Positions 42,915 to 51,235 of a DNA stretch of 64,000 nucleotides are shown piece by piece. Under the pieces are notes generated by a model. The model worked only from the letters and a program-made list of their open reading frames with translations. It ran no database searches and was not told the origin of the DNA. This stretch comes from Kribbella solani (GTDB lineage: Bacteria > Actinomycetota > Actinomycetes > Propionibacteriales > Kribbellaceae): the NCBI RefSeq assembly GCF_014205295.1, contig NZ_JACHNF010000001.1, forward strand, positions 1,736,001 through 1,800,000, read 5' to 3'. The position numbers and the translations under genes are program-made. Numbering within the stretch: position 1 is the stretch's first letter; every line of letters starts with the position of its first letter.

Positions 42915-43159
42915 GCGACGACAAGAGCATCTTCAGCCGGATCGACGAGCTGGTGGCGGAAGAGCACGAGCTCCGGACCAAGCACGCGGCCGGGCAGGCC
43001 GGTGGCACCGACGAGCAGGCGCGGCTGCGTGCGCTCGAGGTGGAGCTGGATCAGTGCTGGGACCTGCTCCGGCAGCGGCGCGCGAAGCGTGAGTTCGGCG
43101 AGAACCCGGACGACGCCACCGCCCGCTCGTCGGACACGGTCGAGGGGTACCTGAACTGA
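42911..43159 (+). CDS. DUF2630 family protein
   Basis: 82 residues, acidic and helical. SIFSRIDELVAEEHELR, then LRALEVELDQCWDLLRQRRAKREFGENPD, is the DUF2630 signature of small actinobacterial proteins, likely a helical hairpin. Function unknown. It starts within the permease stop (ATGA), so it is coupled. Its 3' end carries a small tandem duplication spanning the stop codon. Confidence 0.87.
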   Translation: MSDDKSIFSRIDELVAEEHELRTKHAAGQAGGTDEQARLRALEVELDQCWDLLRQRRAKREFGENPDDATARSSDTVEGYLN

Positions 43160-43176
43160 TCACCTGAACTGATCAG
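43151..43176 (+). repeat. 13-bp tandem duplication across the DUF2630 stop
   Basis: CTGAACTGATCA(C/G) is repeated directly at 43151-43163 and 43164-43176; the first copy contains the real stop TGA and the second repeats it out of use. It merges into a hairpin, AGAAGC-N6-GCTTCT (43175-43192), that may end transcription. Confidence 0.6.
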
Positions 43177-43226
43177 AAGCCGCGGAGCTTCTCCGGGGTG
43201 ATCCGGATCAGCACCGAGTACGACGG

Positions 43227-43886
43227 TCAGCCTCTCAGGTAGGTGAGGACGGCGGAGACGCGACGGTCGCGGCCGTCGTCCAGGTCCAGCTTCGCGAAGA
43301 TGTTGCCCACGTGTTTGCGCACCGCGGCCTCGCTGACCACCAACTGCTCGGCGATCGACGCGTTCACCCGGCCCTCCGCCATCAGCGCGAGCACCTCCAG
43401 CTCACGCGGGGTGAGTGCCGCCAGCGGACCGTCGTTCCGGCGCCGGGCCAGCAACTGCCGGACCACCTCCGGGTCCACCACGGTACCGCCGTCCGCAACC
43501 CGGTCCAGCGACTCCAGGAACTCGGTGACATGACCCACCCGGTCCTTCAGCAGGTACCCGATCCCGCCGGTGGTTGTCTCCAGCAACGACGACAGGTACG
43601 CGTCGGCGACGTACTGCGAGAGCACCAGGATGCCGATCGCCGGCAGTTCGTCGCGGATTGCGGCCGCGGCCCGCAGCCCTTCGTCGCTGTGGCCGGGCGG
43701 CATCCGGACGTCGGTGATCACCAGGTCCGGCGGCTCCTTCCGCACCACTGCCAGCAGCGTGTCCGCGTCCCCCACGGTGTCGCGGACATCATGACCGGCG
43801 CGGTCCAGGATGCTGGCCAAACCCTCGCGCAGCAGCAGCGAGTCTTCGGCCAGCACGATGCTCAGTCGCCGAGTCGGCACGGGCAC
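43227..43886 (-). CDS. NarL/LuxR-family response regulator
   Basis: 219 residues. Receiver domain with phosphoacceptor Asp in VITDVRMPP and switch residues near LVLSQY and a Lys in YLLKDR. The C-terminal LuxR-type HTH is LTPRELEVLALMAEGRVNASIAEQL and KHVGNIFAKLDL. Partner of the histidine kinase whose gene end it overlaps by 25 bp. GTG 43886 chosen; GTG 43880 is equally possible. It probably binds the direct repeats at 45159-45189. Confidence 0.92.
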   Translation of the reverse strand: MPVPTRRLSIVLAEDSLLLREGLASILDRAGHDVRDTVGDADTLLAVVRKEPPDLVITDVRMPPGHSDEGLRAAAAIRDELPAIGILVLSQYVADAYLSSLLETTTGGIGYLLKDRVGHVTEFLESLDRVADGGTVVDPEVVRQLLARRRNDGPLAALTPRELEVLALMAEGRVNASIAEQLVVSEAAVRKHVGNIFAKLDLDDGRDRRVSAVLTYLRG

Positions 43887-45133
43887 TCCATCCTCAGTCG
43901 GGTCGGCCCACCAGGTGGGCTGTCGACGTCGAGTGTGCCGCCCAGCGCGTCCAGTCTCGTCACCAGCCCCGTCAGCCCGGTCCCACCACCGAGCGTCGCC
44001 CCGCCGATCCCGTCGTCGCGTACGTTGATCACCAGCTGGTCGCGGTCGATCCAGCCGGTCACCTCGCACGTGGTCGCCTGGGCGTGTTTCGCCACGTTCG
44101 ACAGTGCCTCGCTGACGACAAAGTACGCCGCGGCCTCGATCGGCGGCGGCAACCGCGGCACCGACAGGCTGAGCACCACCGGCAGCGGCATCCGGTCCGC
44201 GACCTCGCGGACAGCGGCCTCGATGCCGTGGTCGACCAGTACGCGCGGGTGGATGCCCCGTACGGCCGCCCGCAGATCCGCCAGCGCCGCCTCCGCCTCG
44301 GAGTGCGCCTTGACCACCAGCCGGCGCCCCTCCCCCTCCGGCAGATCCAGCTCGGCCAGACCCAGCGTCATGGTCAGCCCGACCAGCCGCTGCTGTACGC
44401 CGTCGTGCAGGTGCCGCTCGATCCGCGCCCGCTCGGTCTCGAACGCGTCCACCAGGTCCAGCCGGGACCGCCGGATCTCGGCCAGGTTCCGCTGCAGCTC
44501 GTTCTGCCGCGGGCCGAGCATCGCCTTCGCCAGCTCGACCTCGGCGCCCGCGATCACCCCGAGCAGATACGAGCTGACCGCAAAGAACAGCGGCCCGAAC
44601 AGGACGGTGAAGAGGAGACCTTCGCTGATCGAGTTGATCTTCCACGACCACATCACCACGTCGTCGGTCTCAGCCAGGAACGGGGTCGCGAGAGTGATGA
44701 GCAGCACGGCCACGCCGAGTCCGCCGAACAGGGCGCTGAACGGCCAGACGAACACCGCGTACACGACCGAGTACCCGAGCGCCCGCATCGACGCCTGCTC
44801 GCGGCGGCGGAACTTGTACCGCTCCCGGAACGTCAGCCCGAGCGGGAGCTTCGCATGTGGGCTCTTGATCCCGTCGACGAGCATCAGCCCGGCCCGCCAC
44901 CGCTCGAACCAGCCGATCCCGGCACCGATCAGCGGGAACGCCATCATCATGATGATCCCGATGAAGATCGGGCTGAGCAGCGCGCCGATGCCGGCGGCTC
45001 CGATCAGTACGCCCAGTGCCAACGCACCCGCCGGTACGGACGACAGCAGGTAGCCGTACACCCGCCACGGCCAGGACGAGATGAGGTAGCGCGGCGATGC
45101 CAGCGCTGCCCACACCGTCTTCGGGTCATCCAC
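43862..45133 (-). CDS. Sensor histidine kinase (HisKA_3, DesK/LiaS-like)
   Basis: 423 residues. Several membrane helices before residue 220 with two hydrophobic sensor-like regions and no large extracellular domain. The phosphoacceptor is the first His of ERHLHDGVQQ, and the ATPase has VVSEALSNVAKHA and RDDGIGGA boxes. It senses membrane or envelope state and phosphorylates the downstream regulator. GTG start preceded by TAGGGT 6 nt away. Divergent from an ABC exporter. Confidence 0.9.
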   Translation of the reverse strand: MDDPKTVWAALASPRYLISSWPWRVYGYLLSSVPAGALALGVLIGAAGIGALLSPIFIGIIMMMAFPLIGAGIGWFERWRAGLMLVDGIKSPHAKLPLGLTFRERYKFRRREQASMRALGYSVVYAVFVWPFSALFGGLGVAVLLITLATPFLAETDDVVMWSWKINSISEGLLFTVLFGPLFFAVSSYLLGVIAGAEVELAKAMLGPRQNELQRNLAEIRRSRLDLVDAFETERARIERHLHDGVQQRLVGLTMTLGLAELDLPEGEGRRLVVKAHSEAEAALADLRAAVRGIHPRVLVDHGIEAAVREVADRMPLPVVLSLSVPRLPPPIEAAAYFVVSEALSNVAKHAQATTCEVTGWIDRDQLVINVRDDGIGGATLGGGTGLTGLVTRLDALGGTLDVDSPPGGPTRLRMECPCRLGD

Positions 45134-45158
45134 GTGCCAACCCTAGGCGGCCGTGCGC

Positions 45159-45189
45159 CGCTACTGCGGTAGCGTGCGCGCTACTGCGG
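45159..45189. promoter_or_regulatory. Response-regulator operator candidates
   Basis: The direct repeat GCTACTGCGG is at 45160-45169 and 45180-45189, exactly 20 bp apart; the first copy is part of the inverted repeat CGCTAC-N4-GTAGCG (45159-45174). It lies between the histidine kinase start (45133) and the ABC ATPase start (45243), as for a NarL-type regulator controlling its exporter. Confidence 0.6.
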
Positions 45190-45242
45190 CTCTCACCCAC
45201 AGGCCAGGGTCAGGAGCTGCGCGGTCCGGTTGGGTTGGAACC

Positions 45243-46010
45243 ATGACCGCTACCGCGCCCATGTACCCCTCCGTCGCACCCGTCGAGCCGCCGGCGCTGC
45301 TGCTGGACGGCATCGCCAAGACGTACCGCTCCAAGGCCGGAGCGGTCGACGCGCTGCGCGGTGTGACGTATCACTTCGCGCGCGGCTCGTTCACCGCGGT
45401 GATGGGCCCGTCCGGCTCCGGCAAGTCCACCCTGCTGCAGTGCGCGGCCGGACTCGACCAGCCGAGCAGCGGCGCCGTCGTACTCAACGGGGTGAACCTG
45501 AACGGGCTGAGCGAGGTGGAGCTCACCAAACTGCGCCGCGCGGAGATGGGGTTCGTTTTCCAGGCGTACAACCTGCTGCCGTCGCTGACCGTGTACGACA
45601 ACGTGGCGCTGCCGCTCCGGCTCACCGGAAAGCGTCCGGCCCGCAACGACGTACACGGCGTGCTGAACCAGGTGGGCCTGGAAGGCAAGGCCAAGCGGCG
45701 ACCATCCGAGCTGTCCGGTGGCCAGCAGCAACGAGTAGCGATCGCACGGGCACTCATCACGCGCCCCTCGGTCTTCTTCGCCGACGAGCCGACCGGCGCG
45801 TTGGACAGCGGCACCAGCCGCCAGGTACTCGCCCTGCTCCGCGACGCGACCGACCGCGCGGGCCAGACCGTCGTCATGGTCACCCACGACCCGGTCGCGG
45901 CCGCGTACGCCGAGCGCGTGCTCTTCCTGTCGGACGGACTGCTCGCGGGGCATCTGGACCGGGCCAACCCCGCGCAGATCGCCGCCGCGATGAGTGACCT
46001 GGAGAAGTGA
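45243..46010 (+). CDS. ABC transporter ATP-binding protein (LolD/MacB type)
   Basis: 255 residues. Walker A GPSGSGKST, Q-loop VFQAYNLL, signature LSGGQQQR, Walker B FFADEPTGALD, and the H-loop are intact. Powers the coupled large permease. ATG 45243 chosen; the longer upstream reading overlaps the operator. Its stop and the next ATG overlap by one base (TGATG). Confidence 0.94.
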   Translation: MTATAPMYPSVAPVEPPALLLDGIAKTYRSKAGAVDALRGVTYHFARGSFTAVMGPSGSGKSTLLQCAAGLDQPSSGAVVLNGVNLNGLSEVELTKLRRAEMGFVFQAYNLLPSLTVYDNVALPLRLTGKRPARNDVHGVLNQVGLEGKAKRRPSELSGGQQQRVAIARALITRPSVFFADEPTGALDSGTSRQVLALLRDATDRAGQTVVMVTHDPVAAAYAERVLFLSDGLLAGHLDRANPAQIAAAMSDLEK

Positions 46011-47944
46011 TGTTCTACCTCAGCCGGCAAACCGTCGGCCGCCACAGATCGCTGTACGCGGGTGCGTTCGTCGCACTGGCCGTCGGAGTGTTCCTGCTCG
46101 GTCTGGCAGCCACCGCGGCCGCGGCCACCAACGCGTACCGCGGACCGCAAGCGGGAAGTATCGCCGTCACCACACTGGGCGGACGGGACACGCCACCGCA
46201 TACCGAGCACGTCTCAGTGACGCATGACGACGTGTCCGGGCTGCAGACCGTCCTCGGCCTGGTCGGCACGATCAGTGGCTTCATCACCATCTTCGTCATC
46301 GCCAGTACGTTCGCCTTCGTGGTCGCCTCGCGACGCCGCGAGATCGGACTGCTCCGGCTGATCGGCGCCACGCCCCGGCAGATCCGCCGGATGATCCTCG
46401 GCGAGGCGCTGGTCGTCGCACTCGCCGCCTCGCTGACCGGAGCGATCGCCGCACACCTCGCCACCCCGCTACTGCTGAGCAAGGCGTCCTATACGGAGCT
46501 GGCGCCGGTGAAACTCGAACCGGCATCGCCCTGGCTGCCGCTGGCGATCGCGGTCGGGGCCGGGTTGCTGGTCGCGATGCTCGGGGCGCGGTCGGCGGCC
46601 AAGCGGGCCGGACGGGTCGGGCCGATCGACGCGCTCCGCGAGGCCGCGCTGGAACCGCCCCGGATCGGTCCGGTACGGATCGTGTTCGGCGCACTGTTCT
46701 TCGCCGGGGCGATCGCCATGCTGACGCTGATCCGGCCGTCGACGGGCGAGGGCGCCGTACCCCTGGCGATGTTCACGCCGATGATCCTGGTGATCGCGCT
46801 GACGCTGCTCGGGCCGCTCGTCGTACCGCTGGTCGGGCGGTTGTGGGCAACTCCCCTGGTCGCCTGGACCAACGTGTCCGGGCTGCTGGCGCGCAGCAAC
46901 GTGATCGCCGCGCCACGCCGCAGCGCGTCCCTGGCCGCGCCGATCCTGTCCATCTCGGCGATCGCCGGATCGATGGTCCTGAGCCTCAGTTTCGCCGCCG
47001 ACAGCGAGGCGGCGAACATCCGGGACGCGGTCCGCGCGCCGATCATCGTCAACGGTCCGGCAGCGGTGACCGGTCCGGGCGTGGACGCGGTGGATGCCGC
47101 GTTGCCGATCCAGCTCGTGCGGATCTCCGACGAGTACGCGCAACCCGAGGAGGCGGAGGGCATCGAGCCCGCGATCGCGAGCCGTACCCGGGACATGACG
47201 CCACGCTCCGGTGACCTGCGTGACCTGACCGGGAACACCGTCGCCGTCAGCAAGTCGGCCGCGAGCGTCGAGCACTACAAGGTCGGTGACGAGATCCCGA
47301 TGGTGTTCACCGACAAGACCCGGGTGCGGTTGCGGGTGGTGGCGATCGTGAGAGACGCGTTCAGCGTGAGCGCTTCGTACCTGATCCCACTGGACCTCGC
47401 CCGAAAGCACGCCCCGAATGTCCAGCCGGTCCGGAGCTTCGTCCTGCCGGCCGCCGGCGTGGACCCGGCCGAGCTGGTCAAGAAGCTCCCGAACGCCCAG
47501 CTCGCGGTCGACTGGGAGGCGGATCAGGCAGCGGCACTGCGGAAGGGCAACCAGTTCGGGCTGATCCTGCTGCTCGGACCGGCCGGGCTCTACAGCGCGA
47601 TCGCGATCGCCAACACGCTGCTGATGGGCAGTCTGCAGCGGCGGCACGAGTTCATCACCTCGCGGCTGCTCGGCGCGACGCCGGCGCAGATCCGGCGGAT
47701 GGTGCTCTGGGAGTCCTCACTGGTCGGCGCGGTCGCGCTCAGCCTCGGCACCGCGATCACCCTCACCGTCGGCATCCTGATCCGGCACGCGATGACAGCC
47801 GGGGTCACCGACGTGCCGGTGACCGTGCCGTGGGGCGTATTGCTGGGGATCGGCGCACTTTGTCTGACCCTGGCGGTAGGGTCCGCACTGGCCCCGACCA
47901 CGTACCTGCTGCGCCGGTCCCAGCCGGCCGCCGCGGTGGACTAG
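46010..47944 (+). CDS. ABC transporter permease with two FtsX domains
   Basis: 644 residues. An N-terminal helix is followed by a short extracytoplasmic part, an FtsX domain with the REIGLLRLIGATPRQIRRMIL coupling loop, a middle region, a roughly 180-residue extracytoplasmic section, and a second FtsX domain (HEFITSRLLGATPAQIRRMVL). This duplicated architecture fits antimicrobial-peptide or lipid exporters. The two-component genes next door probably induce it under envelope stress. GGAG 5 nt before ATG. Confidence 0.9.
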   Translation: MFYLSRQTVGRHRSLYAGAFVALAVGVFLLGLAATAAAATNAYRGPQAGSIAVTTLGGRDTPPHTEHVSVTHDDVSGLQTVLGLVGTISGFITIFVIASTFAFVVASRRREIGLLRLIGATPRQIRRMILGEALVVALAASLTGAIAAHLATPLLLSKASYTELAPVKLEPASPWLPLAIAVGAGLLVAMLGARSAAKRAGRVGPIDALREAALEPPRIGPVRIVFGALFFAGAIAMLTLIRPSTGEGAVPLAMFTPMILVIALTLLGPLVVPLVGRLWATPLVAWTNVSGLLARSNVIAAPRRSASLAAPILSISAIAGSMVLSLSFAADSEAANIRDAVRAPIIVNGPAAVTGPGVDAVDAALPIQLVRISDEYAQPEEAEGIEPAIASRTRDMTPRSGDLRDLTGNTVAVSKSAASVEHYKVGDEIPMVFTDKTRVRLRVVAIVRDAFSVSASYLIPLDLARKHAPNVQPVRSFVLPAAGVDPAELVKKLPNAQLAVDWEADQAAALRKGNQFGLILLLGPAGLYSAIAIANTLLMGSLQRRHEFITSRLLGATPAQIRRMVLWESSLVGAVALSLGTAITLTVGILIRHAMTAGVTDVPVTVPWGVLLGIGALCLTLAVGSALAPTTYLLRRSQPAAAVD

Positions 47945-48069
47945 ACCACCGCGGCAGTCGTCGCCGACCGGGCGGGTCGTGGCCGGAAATGGCTGTTGAC
48001 CAGGGACAATGTGTACGCGCCGGACCGTCGCGGCGCCGTACCGTTTGAACGAGGAGTGCGTAGACCCGC

Positions 48070-50517
48070 ATGGCACGCCGTACCAGTACCGCCGAACCCG
48101 AGGACTTCGAGGAGCGCATCCTCGACATCGACGTCTCCGACGAGATGCGTACCAGCTACCTGGAGTACGCGTACTCGGTGATCTACGCGCGGGCGCTGCC
48201 GGACGCGCGGGACGGGCTGAAACCGGTCCAGCGGCGGATCCTGTTCTCGATGGCGGAGAACAACATCCGCCCGGACCGCGCGCACGTGAAGTGCGCCCGC
48301 GTCGTCGGTGAGGTGATGGGTAAGTACCACCCGCACGGCGACGGCGCGATCTACGACGCCCTGGTCCGGACCGGCCAGACCTGGTCGATGCGGGTGCCGC
48401 TGATCGACCCGCACGGCAACTTCGGCTCGCTCGACGACGGCCCGGCCGCGATGCGGTACACCGAGTGCCGGATGGCGCCGTCCGCGCTCGCGATGACCAA
48501 CGGCCTGGACGAGAACGTCGTCGACTTCCGGCCGAACTACGACGGCCAGGAAGAAGAACCGTCGGTACTGCCGGCCGCCTTCCCGAACCTGCTGGTCAAC
48601 GGCGCGGCCGGGATCGCGGTCGGGATGGCCACCAGCATGGCCCCGCACAACCTGGTCGAGGTGATCCAGGCGCTCCGGCACCTGATCAAGTCGCCGGACG
48701 CCGACCTGGACGACCTGATGCGGTTCGTGCCCGGGCCGGACCTGCCGACCGGCGGCAAGATCGTCGGCCTGGACGGCATCAAGGACGCGTACGCGACCGG
48801 CCGGGGCAGCTTCAAGATGCGCGCCACCGCCCGGATCGAGAACGTCACCCCGCGCCGCAAGGGCATCGTGGTCACCGAGCTGCCGTACTCGGTCGGCCCG
48901 GAGAAGGTGATCGAGAAGATCAAGACGCTGGTCCAGAGCAAGAAGCTGCAGGGCATCGCCGATGTCAAGGACCTGACCGACCGGACCCACGGCACCCAGC
49001 TGGTGATCGAGGTCAAGAACGGTTTCGTCCCGGAAGCGCTGCTCGAACAGCTGTACAAGCTGACCCCGCTCGAGGACTCGTTCCACGTCAACAACGTCTG
49101 CCTGGTCGAGGGACAGCCGCGGACGCTCGGTCTGAAGCCGCTGCTCGAGGTCTACCTCCAGCACCGGTACGACGTGGTGAAGCGGCGCAGCGAGTTCCGG
49201 CGGCAGAAGGCCCAGGACCGGCTGCACATCGTCGAGGGCATGCTGATCGCCATCCTCGACATCGACGAGGTCATCCAGGTGATCCGGAGCAGCGACGACA
49301 CCGCCGCCGCGCGGGCCCGGCTGATCGAGATCTACGACCTGTCCGAGATCCAGGCGAACTACATCCTGGACATGCCGCTGCGCCGGCTGACCAAGTTCTC
49401 CAAGCTCGAGCTGGAGACCGAGAAGGGTGAGCTGGAGCGCGAGATCGAGGCCCTGACCGCGATCATCGAGAACACCGACCTGCTCCGCAAGACGGTCTCC
49501 GACGAGCTCGCCGAGGTCGCGAAGACCTACGGCACGCCGCGCCGGACCGTACTGCTGGAGTCGTCCGGCGCGACCAAGACCGCGGCCGTTCCGCTCGAGG
49601 TCAGCGACGACCCGTGCTGGATCCTGATGAGCTCGACCGGGCTGCTCGCGCGGACCAACGGCGTCGAGCCGTTCGGGCCGAGCGACGCGCGGGCCAAGCA
49701 CGACGCGATCGTGTCCGCGATCAAGAGCACCGCCCGCGGCCAGTACGGGGTGGTCACCAGCGCCGGCCGGTTGATCCGGCTCGAGTCGCTCGACCTTCCG
49801 GCCGTACCGACAACCGCCAGCGCGCCGAACCTGCAGGGTGGCGCGCCGATCGCCGAGTTCGTGTCACTCGAGCCGGGTGAGCGCGCGCTGGCGCTGACCA
49901 CGATGGACCCCGAGTCGGTCGGGGTCGCGCTGGGTACGGCGGGCGGCGTGGTGAAGCGGGTCGTGCCGGATCACCTGTCCAACCGCGACTCGTGGGAGAT
50001 CATCGGCCTGAAGGACGGCGACGAGGTGGTCGGCGCGGTCGAGCTGACGACGGGCGAGGAGGAGTTGTGCTTCATCACGTCCGACGCGCAGCTCCTGCAC
50101 TTCCCGGCATCCGCCGTACGCCCGCAGGGCCGGACCGCCGGCGGGATGGCCGGCGTCCGGTTGAGCAGCGGCGCGAAGGTGGTCTTCTTCGGAGCCGTGG
50201 GCGCTGGTCGCGAGGCACACGTCCTCACGATCGCGGGCACGTCCTCGGCACTGCCCGGGACGGAGGTCGGCGCCGTGAAGGTGACCCCGTTCAGCGAGTA
50301 CCCGGGCAAGGGCCGCGGGACCGGTGGCGTCCGCTGCCAGCGACTGCTCAAGGGCGAGGACGGGCTGCTGCTCGGCTACATCGGCACCGCGCCGCTGAAG
50401 GCGAGTGCCAGCAGCGGCGCGCCTGTGGACCTGCCGCCGATCGACCCACGGCGGGACGGTTCCGGCCTCCCGGTCGCGCAGCCGATCGCTGCCTGCGCCG
50501 CCGATCTGGCAGGCTGA
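48070..50517 (+). CDS. parC: DNA topoisomerase IV subunit A
   Basis: 815 residues, type IIA topoisomerase A subunit. The active-site Tyr130 lies in AMRYTECRM. The breakage-reunion domain is followed by a beta-pinwheel C-terminal domain from about 510. The GyrA box (QRRGGRG) is not seen, so ParC (decatenation) is favoured over gyrase. The ATG has GAGGAG 12 nt upstream. Partner ParE is at 57550-59634 on the other strand. Confidence 0.92.
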   Translation: MARRTSTAEPEDFEERILDIDVSDEMRTSYLEYAYSVIYARALPDARDGLKPVQRRILFSMAENNIRPDRAHVKCARVVGEVMGKYHPHGDGAIYDALVRTGQTWSMRVPLIDPHGNFGSLDDGPAAMRYTECRMAPSALAMTNGLDENVVDFRPNYDGQEEEPSVLPAAFPNLLVNGAAGIAVGMATSMAPHNLVEVIQALRHLIKSPDADLDDLMRFVPGPDLPTGGKIVGLDGIKDAYATGRGSFKMRATARIENVTPRRKGIVVTELPYSVGPEKVIEKIKTLVQSKKLQGIADVKDLTDRTHGTQLVIEVKNGFVPEALLEQLYKLTPLEDSFHVNNVCLVEGQPRTLGLKPLLEVYLQHRYDVVKRRSEFRRQKAQDRLHIVEGMLIAILDIDEVIQVIRSSDDTAAARARLIEIYDLSEIQANYILDMPLRRLTKFSKLELETEKGELEREIEALTAIIENTDLLRKTVSDELAEVAKTYGTPRRTVLLESSGATKTAAVPLEVSDDPCWILMSSTGLLARTNGVEPFGPSDARAKHDAIVSAIKSTARGQYGVVTSAGRLIRLESLDLPAVPTTASAPNLQGGAPIAEFVSLEPGERALALTTMDPESVGVALGTAGGVVKRVVPDHLSNRDSWEIIGLKDGDEVVGAVELTTGEEELCFITSDAQLLHFPASAVRPQGRTAGGMAGVRLSSGAKVVFFGAVGAGREAHVLTIAGTSSALPGTEVGAVKVTPFSEYPGKGRGTGGVRCQRLLKGEDGLLLGYIGTAPLKASASSGAPVDLPPIDPRRDGSGLPVAQPIAACAADLAG

Positions 50518-50521
50518 TCCC

Positions 50522-51235
50522 GTGAAGAGACTGCTCGCGCTCGGCGCGACCGTTGTGCTGGCGTTGACGCTGACGAGCTGCAACGGCAAGAAGGACAGCG
50601 GCGGTGGCGGCCAGTCGGGTGGTGGCGACGCCGTCACCCTGCTGACCGAGGCCAAGAAGTCCATCGACGATGCCGCCAGCGTGCACATCGTGCTGACCGG
50701 CCGCGACCTGCCGGACAACGCGCAGACGCTCGCCAGCGGTGACGGCGTCGCGACCCACGCGCCGGCCTTCAAGGGCAAGCTGACGGTACGGTCCGGTGGC
50801 TCGCCGATCGACGCCGAGGTGGTGGCCGTCGGCAGCAAGGTGTACGCCAAGCTGTCCTTCACGCCGGCCTACATCGAGCTGCCGCCGTCCCAGCTGGACA
50901 AGCTGGGTGCGCCCGACCCGGCCCTGCTGCTCGACCCGGCCAAGGGCCTGACCGCGGTGCTGCCTGGTTTGACCGACCCGAAGATCAAGGGCGAGACCCG
51001 GCAGGGCTCGAAGGTACTGACCGAGGTCACCGGCACCGTGCAGGGCAAGTCGCTGCAGGGCATCTTCCCGAAGGCACCCGCTGACGGGAAGTTCGACGGC
51101 ACGTTCAAGATCGACAAGGACGCCAAGCAGCTGGTCGCGGCCACCATCACCGGGCCGTTCTACTCCGGCTCCACGAGCAGCTACGACGTCACTCTGGACA
51201 AGTACGGCGAGAAGGTCGAGATCACCAAGCCGTGA
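50522..51235 (+). CDS. LprG/LppX-family lipoprotein
   Basis: 237 residues. The lipobox TLTSC sets the mature N-terminus, then a Gly/Ser spacer and the LppX_LprAFG fold: LLTEAKKSIDDAASVHIVLTG, FKGKLTVRSGG and a hydrophobic cavity region. Mycobacterial LprG carries triacylated glycolipids to the envelope with the MFS protein P55. Here an MFS gene starts within its stop (GTGA), the same arrangement. GTG 50522 follows a CAGGCT hexamer 6 nt away. Confidence 0.88.
   Translation: MKRLLALGATVVLALTLTSCNGKKDSGGGGQSGGGDAVTLLTEAKKSIDDAASVHIVLTGRDLPDNAQTLASGDGVATHAPAFKGKLTVRSGGSPIDAEVVAVGSKVYAKLSFTPAYIELPPSQLDKLGAPDPALLLDPAKGLTAVLPGLTDPKIKGETRQGSKVLTEVTGTVQGKSLQGIFPKAPADGKFDGTFKIDKDAKQLVAATITGPFYSGSTSSYDVTLDKYGEKVEITKP

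Noticed and set aside
42425..43159. Single long frame joining DUF2630 with upstream coding
   Set aside because: It reads the permease gene in the wrong frame; DUF2630 begins at the ATGA at 42911.
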